Positions 11,990 to 23,390 of a stretch of DNA of 64,000 nt are shown piece by piece. Origin of the DNA: Cladobotryum mycophilum (lineage: Eukaryota > Ascomycota > Sordariomycetes > Hypocreales > Hypocreaceae); NCBI GenBank assembly GCA_036429605.1, contig JAVFKD010000004.1, positions 2,108,001-2,172,000 on the forward strand, in the 5' to 3' direction. The notes under the pieces were generated by a model. The model searched no databases, was not told the DNA's origin, and saw nothing but the letters and a program-made list of their open reading frames with translations. Each line of letters opens with the position of its first letter. The first letter of the stretch is position 1. The translations under genes and the position numbers were made by a program.

Positions 11990-12728
11990 CTTATCTTGGT
12001 AGCAATAATGTTGTTGGAAGGCCTAATCCTCCATGGGAGGACCGATATATCGGTAGAGTCAAAGACGTCGTCCCGTTCACAATGATTTGGCATTTCTTTT
12101 GGTTAGATTCGCCTCATCTCATCTCACCCTAGTCATTCCGGACCCTGAATCATGATTCATGCTTGCCCTATACGAATGTGATCATATAATCAGTCTAGCC
12201 TGTCATCTTCACCTTTCGGCATTCATGGGTCGACCTACCATCTTGTCCCTAATCCGTGGGCAAGCGTCTGATCCACGTGGAAACCGTACCACTTTGCAGA
12301 ATATCTCCCCTCTTACTTTTATCCACGCTTTATGTCACGCGTAACAATATCCCTGTCGTGGCCCTAGATCTGACCAGGGGCGAAGATGGCTACGGCGTCA
12401 ATATTTCACCGCCTGACACATTATCTCCCGTCATCTTACTTGTACATACAGGGCTTTAGCTCGTAGCTAATCTGTCCCATGTATCCCTGGCTTATAGTCT
12501 CTTTTATGTGAACTATCGCTACATCGAGATAACTAAAGGCAGCTAGCAAATCGTAAACAGGGTGTATTCCTTTAATCACATTGAGACATGCCACATATGA
12601 CCTTGGCTTAATCAATGGAAACATTCTGCGAGGCTAAATCGTTCATCTATGTTTCAAGCCCTCTCCCATGCCACAGGAGGGGCGTCCCATCTTTTCGATG
12701 CTACATGACCCCAATTAGGAATGCTGTT
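11990..12728. other. Intergenic, no gene seen
   Basis: Lies between the start of the methyltransferase relic and the 3' end of the glucosidase II beta gene. Reading frames are short and lack recognisable protein sequence. Probably contains the relic's old promoter. Confidence 0.5.
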
Positions 12729-14581
12729 CTACAGCTCATCCTTGCTTCGCTCTCGCTCGACAGTATCCTCCTCCTCACAAGCCGCCGGTGTTCCGACTTC
12801 CATCTTGTAGACACACTTCTCGGCCTCGCTTACTCGCCAGAGTTCCTCCTTTTCGGCGCACGCAAGCCAGACATCGGTTCTCCTTTGCGGGCCGTTCCAG
12901 CACTGCAGTCCATTTTCGAATCGCATCACCATTCGCTCGCCCTTGCCCAGGCTCTTGCCATCAACTCTGTCTTCGTCATCTGCCGTTTCCCTGTCAATGG
13001 CATGGAAGTTGCCCATGTTGGTGTGGCCGTGGCCCTTCTTTGACTTTTGCATCGTCTTGTCCATCCAACACAGCTCGTATGTGTACTCGCCGGCATCAAG
13101 TTCGATGCACTTGCCCTTTAGAGAACGGAAAATATCCGCGGGGCCGTAATTCTTTTCAAGGTCGGACTTTTCATTGGTAAGGTCCCTTTCCTTGTCTCTG
13201 AGCTGCCGTTCAACCGACTCCACGGCTTCACGTGAATTCTTGACAGCGCCAGATTCCGATCCATCCTTTGCGCTGTCGGCGAGCATGCCATTCTCAATGA
13301 GCCAGTTTCGAATGACCTTTACTTTGTCATGGACAACGGGGCGGAGGGAGGGCGGAAGGTAGGCATCAAAGTTGTAGACTGCACAAGTATTAGTTAAGGT
13401 TAATGTACTGTAATCGGGGGGATGCTTACGGATATCTGTATCGCCACTGAGCTCCTCAAACTCCTTCCAGTTCACTCCGTTTGTCTCATCATCTTCCTTG
13501 AGAATCTCATCAATGTCAGACTGGTCAACCTCTTCTTGCTCGGCAGCGGACTCGCGGGCAGAGTAGTCCTCAAAAGCCTTAACGGCGGCCTTGACACCCT
13601 CGTCGTTGAAGTTGGGGTTGTACTCTTCCTTGAACTTTTTGAGGATAGTCTCCAGCTCGACGACTTTGCTGCGCAATTTCTCGCGGTCTTCGGTCACCAA
13701 GCCGAGAGCCTGTCGAAGCTCCTCAACTCTGTCCTTGGCTAAACCAATGAGTACGCCAAGCTTGCCGCCGGTACCCTTGTCCTTGACGACCCTGCCCCTG
13801 TCCTCACGCTTGGCATCCTCAAACTTCTGCTGTAGTTCTTCTTTCTGGGCTTCTAGGGTCTTGACTTCCTTCTCAAGCTCAGCCAGCTTGACCTCGACCT
13901 GTCTGCGGAGCTCGGAGGACTCCTTGAGGTATACGCTCTTCTTCTGGCTGGCCCTCTCCATGTTTTTCCGCTTCTCTTCCTTCTTCCTGCGATACTCCTT
14001 GCCTATCTCGGCGCAGCGGTTGTCGCACTTGACGCCACCGACGTGGCCATACTCTTCGGAGCCATCGCAGCACAGGTCGTAGTCGCAGACACCGTCGTTG
14101 ACGTAGGTGAACGGAACGTATGTGCCAATGTGACCCTTGTTGCCGCACCAGAAACCCGGAAGGGCGTGCGTTGTGTTTGTAGTTCCAGATGCAGAGCCCG
14201 GCCGGGGCTGTTCTGGAGAGAGGACGTCGATCAAGGCGCAGGCAGCAGTGCCAGGTTCGTCGGAGCCATCTGGACAATCACAGGTGTTGTCATTGACCCG
14301 GCTGAGACTAATCTTGATCGAGGGGTTCGTAATACATGAGAATTCGTCTTTGGATGAATAATGAGACGCAACTGCATACATCAGATTAGCAATTGGTCAT
14401 GGGATGAAACGGAATCCCCAATTGTTTGAAGCCCAGTTCTGGCCCCGTCGTTTATAACGGACAGCCAAGGATGGAACGTAAACTTACACTCTGGACCAAC
14501 TCCACGCGGCAGACTGCCAGCAGCAGCCGCTGTAAAAGAGCACAAGGCACTTAGCAGCGCCAATGACTTTGGTTGCTGCAT
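12729..14581 (-). CDS. Glucosidase II beta subunit (PRKCSH-like), KDEL-terminated
   Basis: Regulatory subunit of ER alpha-glucosidase II, which trims glucose from N-glycans during glycoprotein folding; it retains the alpha subunit in the ER lumen and presents mannose. Exons: 14581-14488, 14371-13430, 13378-12729, giving 561 residues. Visible parts in order: signal peptide (MQQPKSLALLSALCSFTAAAAGS); PxGVGPEF start typical of the family; two LDL-receptor-A-like Cys modules containing CDCPDGSDEPG and CDYDLCCDGSEE; a long charged coiled coil (about 130-270); an acidic EF-hand-like stretch; an MRH (mannose-6-phosphate receptor homology) domain with YELCWMD, ENGLQCWNGPQR and CVYKMEVGTPAAC; and a C-terminal KDEL retrieval signal. 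The 51-nt second intron contains no stop and preserves frame, so naive translation reads straight through it. Head-to-head with the next gene. Confidence 0.95.
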
Positions 14582-15066
14582 CCTGACCTGGACGTACGGA
14601 ATTGATGATGTCGAGAGATTTGAAGAGCCCAAGACCCAAGCTCTCTCCCAGCCAGCATTTACTTGTACTCTTCCTGTTCAGGCTACGTATCGCTCGCTGT
14701 CTCTTCCCGCTGCCAGCCAGTTGGGCGACAGAGCTACCCCTGTGGGTGGAGCAAGCTGGAGCCCGGTAAATACTCGGCAGTTCCATTCATTTATCGCGGG
14801 GTTCAAGAGTTTCCACATGCCATTCAATCAAATCAAATCAACCCCTCCAAAAAATTGATTGAAAGGGAAAAAAAGTTCATTAATAGCACACTCTCATTAA
14901 AATTATGTCGTTGGCGATGCATTAAACCGCCCTGTCTGAAACCATTGCTCGTCAAGATAGACAGCTTGTTATAGATTCATTTTCATTTATTTGTGTAATT
15001 ATTGCGTCTTGGTTTATCGCGACTTACTTTTCTTGAACGACGAGTATCCAAACCATCCTCACGGAA
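14582..15066. promoter_or_regulatory. Divergent promoter between glucosidase II beta and GCIP-like gene
   Basis: 485 bp separate two divergent start codons, so both promoters must lie here or overlap. The segment includes an AAATCAAATCAA run near 14826 and A/T-rich sequence from 14860 to 15000. I did not find a site that I can name as an unfolded-protein-response element. Confidence 0.55.
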
Positions 15067-16233
15067 ATGCCCTCCCCACCAGATCTCGCCGCTCTCAGGA
15101 GCCTCGAATCCCTCGTCCAAACCGCCGGAACCCTCGTCAAGCAACTACAAGACGTCCTCATCGCCATCCGAAAACTCCCCGAACCTTCAGAATCCTCGTC
15201 ATCTGGCCCATCGACTTTGGCCGACTCTCATAATGCCCTCACACTTGCCCGCGACTCGGCCACCCTGGTTAGGGCACACGCCACCAAGATCTCGCTCCTC
15301 ATCATAAACGAACCCTTTACTCCCAGCGCCGTGTCTACAATCCTCACCGAACTCGTGTCCGGTCCTCTGCCAGGTCTCGCCGTGTGCGTACAGGCATGCG
15401 ATTCATCGCTCTACCCCGTCGTCTTCAAACGGGAACTTGCCTGGCGTTGCGAGCGCACACTCTCCGAGCTATACGATCTCCTACAAAAGATACCAAAAGA
15501 TGGAAAAGTGCTATCTGGGAAGAGGAAGGATGGGTTCGCTTCTCAAGATAGAGGAAGTATTGCCTCTACAGGTCTCTTATGGGCCGCTTGTGACAATGTC
15601 ATTGAGCTGGCTAATATGGGCGTTGGCGGCTTCTTCGTGCAAAAGATGAATGAGTGGAAAGATACGTTAAACGACATTATGACAGAGCTAAAGGAGTGGA
15701 GTGAAGAGGAACCAGACGAGGAAGACGAAGATGAAGATGAAGATGAAGATGACGATACTGCAAGCCAGCCGGACGATCCAGCAGATCAAATTGGTGGAAA
15801 CAATACATCAACCCAGAGCATGCTCGACGACCTCATGAACTCCCACCAAAACATCCCACTTTCCGACCCCGACGGCATCCGTCCCCGCTTAGAATCCTCT
15901 CTCAGACGCATACGCCTCGTTGTCCTCCTATACCAAGCCATCACAAAACGACGCATGAAGAAGCTCCCGCCCTTTCCTCCAACAAGTCCCGAAAAGAAAT
16001 TGCCACAGCGACTAGACGAAATTGCCAACCTTCTCGAAAAGCTCCCAGACCGATTTGGGGACCTGGCAGGTGCCTTCTACGAGCTACGGCCCAGGGAGAT
16101 TGACGATGCCATGGACCAGTGCTTCCTAGATGCGTTTGCGGCCAGCGAGCTGCTGGGCAAGAGCTGGGATGGTTCCGCAGACGACTTCACAGAGTGGACT
16201 GGAAAGTTCCAGTTAGAGATCAAAAAGCCATAG
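15067..16233 (+). CDS. GCIP / cyclin-D1-binding-protein-1-like protein
   Basis: Single-exon 388-residue acidic, mostly helical protein. The N-terminal half has heptad-like helices (SLESLVQTAGTLVKQLQDVL). The segment RTLSELYDLLQKI, then GKRKDGFASQDRGSIASTGLLWAACDNVIELA, then FFVQKMNEWKDTLNDIMTELKEW resembles the N-terminal region of the GCIP family (animal CCNDBP1). A run of Glu/Asp about 20 residues long (near 217-236) is followed by a second helical part with DPDGIRPRLESSLRRIRLVVLLYQAI. Animal relatives bind cyclin D and Grap2; the fungal role is not established, so only the family is claimed. The start ATG is the first in frame after upstream stops, in a CACGGAAATGCC context. Opposite strand to glucosidase II beta. 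Confidence 0.7.
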   Translation: MPSPPDLAALRSLESLVQTAGTLVKQLQDVLIAIRKLPEPSESSSSGPSTLADSHNALTLARDSATLVRAHATKISLLIINEPFTPSAVSTILTELVSGPLPGLAVCVQACDSSLYPVVFKRELAWRCERTLSELYDLLQKIPKDGKVLSGKRKDGFASQDRGSIASTGLLWAACDNVIELANMGVGGFFVQKMNEWKDTLNDIMTELKEWSEEEPDEEDEDEDEDEDDDTASQPDDPADQIGGNNTSTQSMLDDLMNSHQNIPLSDPDGIRPRLESSLRRIRLVVLLYQAITKRRMKKLPPFPPTSPEKKLPQRLDEIANLLEKLPDRFGDLAGAFYELRPREIDDAMDQCFLDAFAASELLGKSWDGSADDFTEWTGKFQLEIKKP

Positions 16234-16885
16234 GTGGAGGGCAAATCATACATGGTTTATTTGCGCAAGCATTCTCACCCCCGTGATTCCTGTTTGCCCC
16301 TCCATGTCTCCTTTGCCCATGAGACTGTCCATGTCCAAAGTCTTTGCAGTAGACCTGCGTGGCCTGGACTGGTAGCTTGAGATGGCCATTGCCATCCTTG
16401 TAGGATCGGTATCTGACCCGATATGTCAATGACATGATAACGCGAGCCCATTGTGCTGATGATCAAACACTGTTCTCTGACGGTAATCCTTTTCATTGTG
16501 AAACCGCTCCCTTATAAACCAGAATATCTCTTGACCTTATATGTACTTTTCATCTAACAGGTCATCCTATTCAACCCCCTCACACGGCACCCGAATCAGG
16601 CAATCTTTGCGCAACAATCATCTCATTCGTAAACTCATATAGGTTGTTCCTTGCGAAGATGGTGCTTCCCACCGCCCCGTTGCCAACATTGATAACAACA
16701 CGCATCCAGGAGAATCTCATTGCTACAGCACAGCCCAATTAATTCATTCAGGCGCGAGTGTTTCCAGATGGTGCGGGTAATCGTATGCTGTTTTTACCGC
16801 AACGGGAAAATATATCGCGAGTGGCTTTTGTGCCTAGTATATCGTCGCCCAGCCACAAGGGTAGGCTTACGTTGACGCTTACGCC
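16234..16885. other. Convergent 3' regions
   Basis: Lies between the stops of two converging genes (GCIP-like and Sip5-like). No coding potential recognised. It should hold both 3' UTRs and the polyadenylation sites. Confidence 0.5.
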
Positions 16886-18914
16886 TCAAGGCTCAATCAC
16901 TGTCGGGATGCTTGTTTCAGTCGTCTGCTCCTGTGATCCACGATCCACGCCCTTGCCTTTGCCATCACCATCCTTGCTCGTGGGCTCCGGCGGGTGCTCT
17001 ACCACTGTCGGCGATTGTGATGTTCCCTGCATCGAAGTCTCCATCCGAAGGTGGCTAGTCGTACTATCTCCTCGCCTGCGCCCCAGAACTAGAGATAGAC
17101 TGCTTCTGCTTCCGCCGCTAAGGCCTCCTCCATAGGGGTCTTTGCTCTGTTTCTTTGCTGCCTTAGCTTCCTCCTTTTCTCGTTTCTTGGCCTCTTTACG
17201 AGCTGTCTTCTCTTCCTTGCGCTTGCGCTCCTCTTCTGCAGCAAGGGATAGTCGAATCGCCTCCATAAACATCATATCTTCGAGTTCTTCCATCCTCGAA
17301 CGGCGATTCGCTTCTGGGCTTCTAGCGCTTGAGCCTCTCTCACCAGGCTCCGGTCCTGCATCAGCTGCACCGCCACTCTGCTCTCCGCCAGGTGTACTCG
17401 TGCCACCACTATTTCCGCCCGTGTTTCTTCGACCAAACCTCCCTGTTCGGAGCCTGGATCTGGATTCGTTCCCACTCATCAGGAATGCTGCAGTGTGGAG
17501 AGCCGTCGCAGCTGCAGCCCGGCGTGCCTGATGAGCACGCGCGGTAGCTAGCTTGGTCGCCCAGTCTGGTCGTATACGATCGGTAGTGATGACGTTCGGG
17601 GCATTTGCAGACAAACTGTGAGTTCTTCTTCGCCCAACTGGATTGGGAGAATTTGGAGAGAGAGTCGAGTTCAGAGAGCTTTGGGAAGACATGGCAGGGC
17701 TCTGCCCGAAGTTGGTCACTGGTGATGAGAGTGTGAGCCCACGTCGGAATGGAGGAGGTTCGTATGTGACGCCAAACTCTGGTTGTTGGCAATAAGGACA
17801 TGATGACGGCTCAGAAATCAGCATTTCAGGAGGGTCCTCGGGGTTGAGACCCTGATTTGGGTCCCGAGCTTGGCCATCTGGATGGTGTTCGGGGATGTGG
17901 GGATCAGCGCGCTTGATCTGAACAAAGCATTCGCTGCAAATCGACTGATCACAGCACCGAGTGTGGTTGAGGTAAGGGGGTAGGTTAGGAAGCAAATCGG
18001 GCACTCGCTGGCATTCTTATAGAGAAATACCTCGATGGGTTGCCCGTTGACGAATGGATCATAAGGGAGATACATTTCTTTGGGGGCTAGGTCGGTTGAG
18101 GAAGCATTGCGGGAGCCAACACTAAGGGCCGCAGCAAGTGCCCTCGCCCTGGGCTTAATGGAGCCCTTGTTTGCCCCAACCGCAGCTGGGGACGGTGCTC
18201 CAGAGCCAGCACCCGAGCCGCTATCTGAGGCAGTCGAAAGAGTCCTTGGACCCATCTCCACCGTCAAATTGTTCATGTTCTGCCCAGACGCAGCGTCGAG
18301 TGGCTGTGGCAGCCGTGGGGCCAGTTCGGGTTCGGGTAGTGCATCGGCAGCGGGTATGGGGAGACCACGAGCAGCGGCGATAAGTTGAAGTTCGGTCCAG
18401 CTATCAGACCAGTCATTGAGACCCTGCCAAAAGGGTGCCAGTTTCCGCTCGATCTAATGCTCATGTTAGAGGAAAAGAAGTCACATGCTACGTTCAGTCC
18501 TGCAAGTAGACGCACCTGTAACTGTCTAACAACAGGCTTACTAAAGTCTTCTGTGCCCGTATAAGTTCCTAACGTGACAAGAAACCCGCCATCAACGTGC
18601 TCTTCACGTATACTACGCTCGCGCTCTTTAGCTCTTGCAGCCCGTTCGCGCTCCAGTTTTCTGGCTTCCCGCTCTTGTCTTGTCTCGCGATGCTCGAATG
18701 GGACGTCTGGACGGTCTCTATTCCGAGATGATGATCCGTTTCCTAGACTAAGAAATGTTCTGTCGTTTCGCGGATTCCGTGACATGGAAGATTCGGAGAG
18801 ATAACTGCGACCTATTCCCACAGCATCGGTCAAGTCAGGGCGCCGATCCCGGCCATCGGAGAAGCCATCGGGATAATCGGAGTGGCGTGACTCTTTTGTG
18901 TTTGCATTACCCAT
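16886..18914 (-). CDS. sip5: Sip5-like RING-type protein (apparent 1-nt frameshift)
   Basis: Fungal homologue of yeast SIP5, a protein linked to Snf1 kinase and Reg1/Glc7 phosphatase in glucose signalling. Exons 18914-18516 and 18453-16886; the 62-nt intron falls between VVRQLQ and IERKLAPFW. The N-terminus MGNANTKE fits an N-myristoylation signal (Gly2, Thr6). A basic RERERAAR region follows, then the conserved DFSKPVVRQLQ-IERKLAPFWQGLNDW block, then the Cys-rich zinc module ECPICFL..YLNHTRCCDQSICSECFVQIKR..CPYC. The C-terminal half is low-complexity, with a charged coiled coil (EAIRLSLAAEEERKRKEEKTARKEAKK). Within the zinc module the frame shifts by -1 at a run of five G on the plus strand (17976-17980). 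A sixth base gives ..LTYPPYLNHTRCC and a 655-residue protein. Both halves are well conserved, so I treat it as a real gene with a sequence error or recent lesion. Confidence 0.88.
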
Positions 18915-21105
18915 CTTGGTAGACAAGGTATGTATTGGTGTCGATAAGAGGCGGGGGTGGATGTGTTCTTGACAACGCTGGCCCCAATATGTTGAGGGAA
19001 ATAGAAGCGAATCAAGTCGAGCGATGAATGGATGGTTGTCTGTCGGTCTGCTGGAAGAAGGAAGCAGAGTCACTGCGGACAGCCCAGCCAGCAGGTCGTC
19101 CGTGGAGTTCGCCGTATGGTCTCGTGTGTCTCTGTTCAACCTGAATGCCTGGTATTATAAGGATGTGCGTGCGCCGGTAACGATACACAAAGGCAAGTTG
19201 AGTTGTTTGCTACCACTGGCACGAGAGCCAGAGCCGCGGCACAGCTCCCGTTGTATCGTAGTATTCGGCCGCAGCAGGCAGCGGAGACAAAGAAGCAAAT
19301 GAATGTCAGATGACAGTAACGGCCAGATACCGCATATCGTTGTCTGCAACTGAATGAGCGAGCTGTCTGTTGTTGGCAGAAGGATTCTTGCAACGACAAA
19401 GAAATCTTGAGGGTTGGTCAGGGTTGTTTCGATATCGGCCGGCCCTGGTATCGATGGATGACGGTGGCAATACGTTATGTATGCGTAATGTAGCGCTTGT
19501 AGAGGGGCCCACTTGGGATGACGAGTTGCTGCTACTATCGAAGGAATGGAAGCCAAAAAAGAAAGATGATGGAAAAGACAGAGAAAGGCTCTCGCTACTA
19601 ACGGAGTCGACGTAAGGGATGGGCAAAGTAAAAAGTCCCAAGTGGCGCAGGTAGGTACTTGCTTACTTGCTTGTTCGCTTGCTGCCTCTGTTCGAAACTG
19701 CCAGGTAATGGCGAGGTTGGGGTAATAATAAATCGACAAGTGCTTGTAGAAGAAGGCAGTTGGTTAGGTTGTCAAGATGGTTAGAACAACAGCGCCCAGC
19801 TACAAGAGGTATGATGGGGGGGGGCCTTTTCGGTGGTGGTGAGACCGGGCAGAATCCCCCACCTTCTGTGATAGCGCTCCAAGGGCTCCAGGGCTCCATC
19901 GTAGCTGGATAGGTATCGTAGCGCACCGTTAGTGGGTGCTGTCTTGGTGTCTACGCCTTCTTAGTGGACGGTTAGTGCAGCGTTCCAGCGATGGATGCAA
20001 CTTCAAGCACTGGAGCTGCAGCAGCTTCCACTCTGCTGGAGGCCATGAAGCTTGGCGCTGTAACTGAAGCCATCCGCTGTAACTCTAGGTACCTAAGTAG
20101 CCGCCCGTCCATAGGTGTTGCTTGACGTCCACCTAAAGCACCCGACCTATGGATCTACTACCTTATTTTCCATGGATGCATTTAATCTCAATGTGTATAA
20201 ATCCTCCGAATACGATCGTAGAAATACCATGAATATGCCCCCCCCCCATCTTACCAACAATAGCACAGGGAATGAATAACCCAACCTGTCAGAAGTTTCC
20301 ATTCCATAAGCATCAAAGCGTCAGCACCTATCCATCCACCTCCGAGAGATCCGGGCCGAGGTTAGACGGACAGACAGTACAGGACAGTGACAACCAACAC
20401 CAGCAAGCTACAAAGGCACTATGCTCATGCCCCGGGTTTTGCAAATATCCATGGATGGTCTACAAGCAAACTATGGCAATATCAACACACTAATAGGCCG
20501 TCTATCTATCTATGGATACTGCAAACCCTGATTCTCTTGCATACCAAGAAGTTCACATCTATGCTCCGGAGGCCTACCAAAAAAATATCATGGCCCAATC
20601 AAAGCACAGCCAATAATGGATCCCGAGTTCAGCACATGCAGAAAAGCATCACCTACCCAATATCGATAGTTTACATATTGCTTCTTATACACCACTCACT
20701 TGACCATTGGTGCACTAACGTGATATTTTTTTTAGCGTACATCATCACCGGGACATAAAAATCTAGAGGGGTGAAACGGGTCTTGGCCTTGGAAACTTGA
20801 TCACCATCCAAAAAAACAAAATTTCAGATCAAGGGGCAGAAGCGACCACTATAGACCAACAGCGCCTTGGGTACCCAGTAGGTAACTTGGTTTGTTCAAG
20901 TATACCCGCAAGTGTTAAATCAGGTACATGTCCCAGAAGAGATAGTTCCGAATTGCACGCATCGAGATCCGTCATAAATATAGTCAATCCATATTAACTT
21001 GAATTCTCAAAATCGCTTCTATACAACATGTCTAAATGCAGCCCCGGGTATCTCTGAGCAAGATCTATATGCAACACATCCCATAATTACTCCAAAAGTC
21101 AACGT
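18915..21105. other. Intergenic, Sip5 upstream and Ufd1-like downstream region
   Basis: About 2.2 kb without a supportable gene. It contains the Sip5 promoter/leader, G/C homopolymers (nine G around 19817-19825, nine C near 20238-20246) and, nearest 21106, the 3' UTR of the Ufd1-like gene. The longer frames here have no recognisable domain. Confidence 0.5.
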
Positions 21106-23390
21106 CTATCTTCTAGGCGCCCATGCTTGTAACCAATCTCTCATCTTGTCTAAATCACTTCTCTCCACTTCCGCAGCGGCTATACACCACTCTAGATCCC
21201 AAGCCTTCTCGGCTGCTACCATTTCTGCCAGCTTGCGTCCCGTCTGGCTTCCTTCATCCACACAAAAGTACATTGGCTCCATGGGATCCAGCGCTCCTGG
21301 AAGAAAGGGTTTGACCAGAGGTAATACTGCCCCAGCAGACGACCCTTTAGGCTCTAGTCCAGCATTCGACCGACCAATCTTGCACCACTCATTGGCACAG
21401 TGTGGTTTCCCGCATCCCGTCATCATCTGGCCAAGGTAGCGTCTTTCGATTCTCCGACGTAAAGCCTTGCCATCCGGATCATGCAAGCTCACATACAAGG
21501 GCCCGAAGCAGATCGAACAAAGTCCAATGTCGTTTCCAGGGGATTTGACATGTGAACCAGCATTGCCAACCTGTCCCCTTGAACCAACACCATATAGCGT
21601 CCTTCCGCAGTTGACATTCCGACAGATGCTTGGCCTTGATCTGCTGACCTTGTCGAGCTCGTGGTGCTTCAGGTGGGTATCCATGTCTCGTAACCGCACG
21701 ATCTTATCGCATAGGTGACATTCCGTCGTGCGAGCACCATCCGCCAATTCGTGGGCTGTCATTCCCGAGAGCATAACTTCTGGTGATGGATTAAATGGAT
21801 CTCCCTCTTGAGGCACCTCGAGATGGCAAAAGCGACAAAGAATGATTTTACCGGGACAAATGCTTGTTCGGTGTCGTGCCAGATCTGAGAGTGAGTTGGT
21901 GGAAAACTCGCACGATGGACACTGCCGATCTGTATGGAAAATATGGTCATGCTTTGCTTTACTAGCAGGCGAGTTTCCATGAGCATCATCGTGTTCACAG
22001 TGCCAATGGGCATCCCACTCAGGGGAGCCCTTCTTGAACACTGATTTGCAATGGGGACAGAGGATGTTGTTCCGGAGACAGAAATTCTGATGAAGAACTA
22101 TTGTTCGCTTTGGAACCCATTGCAGACAGTTGTTGCATTGCTCGTCGTCGAAAGAGTGCTCTTGCTCGTCAATTTCGATAGGTTCCCCAGCAGCATTTCC
22201 CTTGACAGGGCTCATTTTAGCCCGGATGGTATAGTTAATCGGTGGTCCAGGTTTTCCAGTTGTGTCGGGATGGCGAGACGCATGTACAGAGATGAGTATA
22301 CTTTCTGCGCCTTCAAGTTCCACGTTTGTAGAGGATATTGTGATAACTTTGCTGCCATCATCTGCCGGTGAGAAATTCCCAAAGACGTGAGTAGAATCGC
22401 GAGGTAACGCCCTTTGCTGACGAGACTTGGGAGTGACGAATAGGTCTAAACTATCCTCATCAGTTATTCCACTAAGCGTGATGGATAGGTTTTGTGAGCG
22501 GTCCCATGAGGGAAGGGCATAGTCAACGTAGTCTCCGGGCAGCACATGTCCCCCAACATCTTTCCAAATGTCTAACTCGCCCCCTTTGAGCTGCCATTCG
22601 CAGAAGTTGACTGGTCTTTGGCTATTCTCTGTCGCAAAGTCTCCCTAGCCTGCTCCTCGTTGAGAGCTTCAATGTCCACCTCCAAGTCTGTGTCAACCAC
22701 GCAGATGGCATCCCCCTCAGGAGCAAACTTGTCTACCAGGAGTTTGAAATCTTCGCCCTGAGCACCCCGCACCGATAGGACAGTATTCTTTGTCAGCGAG
22801 GTAAAGCTTTGCCGAAGTTGCCGCTCCAGGAGAGGTTTCCAATCATCTGGGTCGTATCCAGCTTCAAGGGGTCGCAGCCGTACATATGTACCCTTTGGTA
22901 GTTGCATGGCTCGTGCCGTTATCCGGAAGGGCTCAGAGGTCACTTCCATACCGGTTAGATCCACAGGATCGTCGATACTTGCGCCACTTACGGCAACGCA
23001 CTCGTCTGGTTTGATAGCAAGAGCTTCTAACAGAAACGGACTCAGACCAATGGCGCCTTCTGGAGCTGAAAACTCCCTAATTCCGGCATACACCACATTG
23101 TTGTTCTTCGGGTTGACGAGACGAAACATGAGTGGATTCGGAAGCTGCTGGGTTTCCTGCCCATACGCATGACCGTTTGTAGAACCGGGCCCATAGTAAG
23201 CATGGTAAGGGTTGTTGCTATTGCTGGTGGTGGTGGCTTGAGAGGACCGTGACGAAGCTGCAGCAAGGAGCTGCTCGAGCGCGGATTGGGGCAGAACAAT
23301 CTTATCGCCGGTGAGATTCTTGCATGATGGTGTCGAAGCATTAAGGATGACAAAAGTACTAGACCAACTCAGAGGTGCCGGTTCATCCAT
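21106..23390 (-). CDS. Ufd1-like protein with C-terminal zinc fingers (apparent 1-nt frameshift)
   Basis: The N-terminal part (residues about 1-270) has the Ufd1 double-psi-barrel pattern: DKIVLPQSALEQLL, PLMFRLVNP, GIREFSAPEGAIGLSPFLLEAL, VRLRPLEAGYDPDDWKPLLERQLR and FTSLTKNTVLSV. Ufd1 works with Cdc48/Npl4 in extracting ubiquitylated proteins. The second part (IDIWK-like linker, GDYVDYALPSWDRSQN, DLFVTPKSRQQRALP) leads to a row of CxxC/H fingers (CNNCLQWVP, CPHCKSVF, CPSCEF, CRFCHLEV, CHLCDKIV, CSICFG), so this is a larger filamentous-fungal protein of about 761 residues rather than classical short Ufd1. The frame shifts -1 at about 22580-22584 (C5 on plus strand). One extra base joins RIAKDQ..NGSSK to GGELDIWKDVGG. 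The start at 23390 is chosen because MDEPAPLSW begins the conserved region; an in-frame upstream ATG (23501) exists. No intron needed. Confidence 0.82.
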
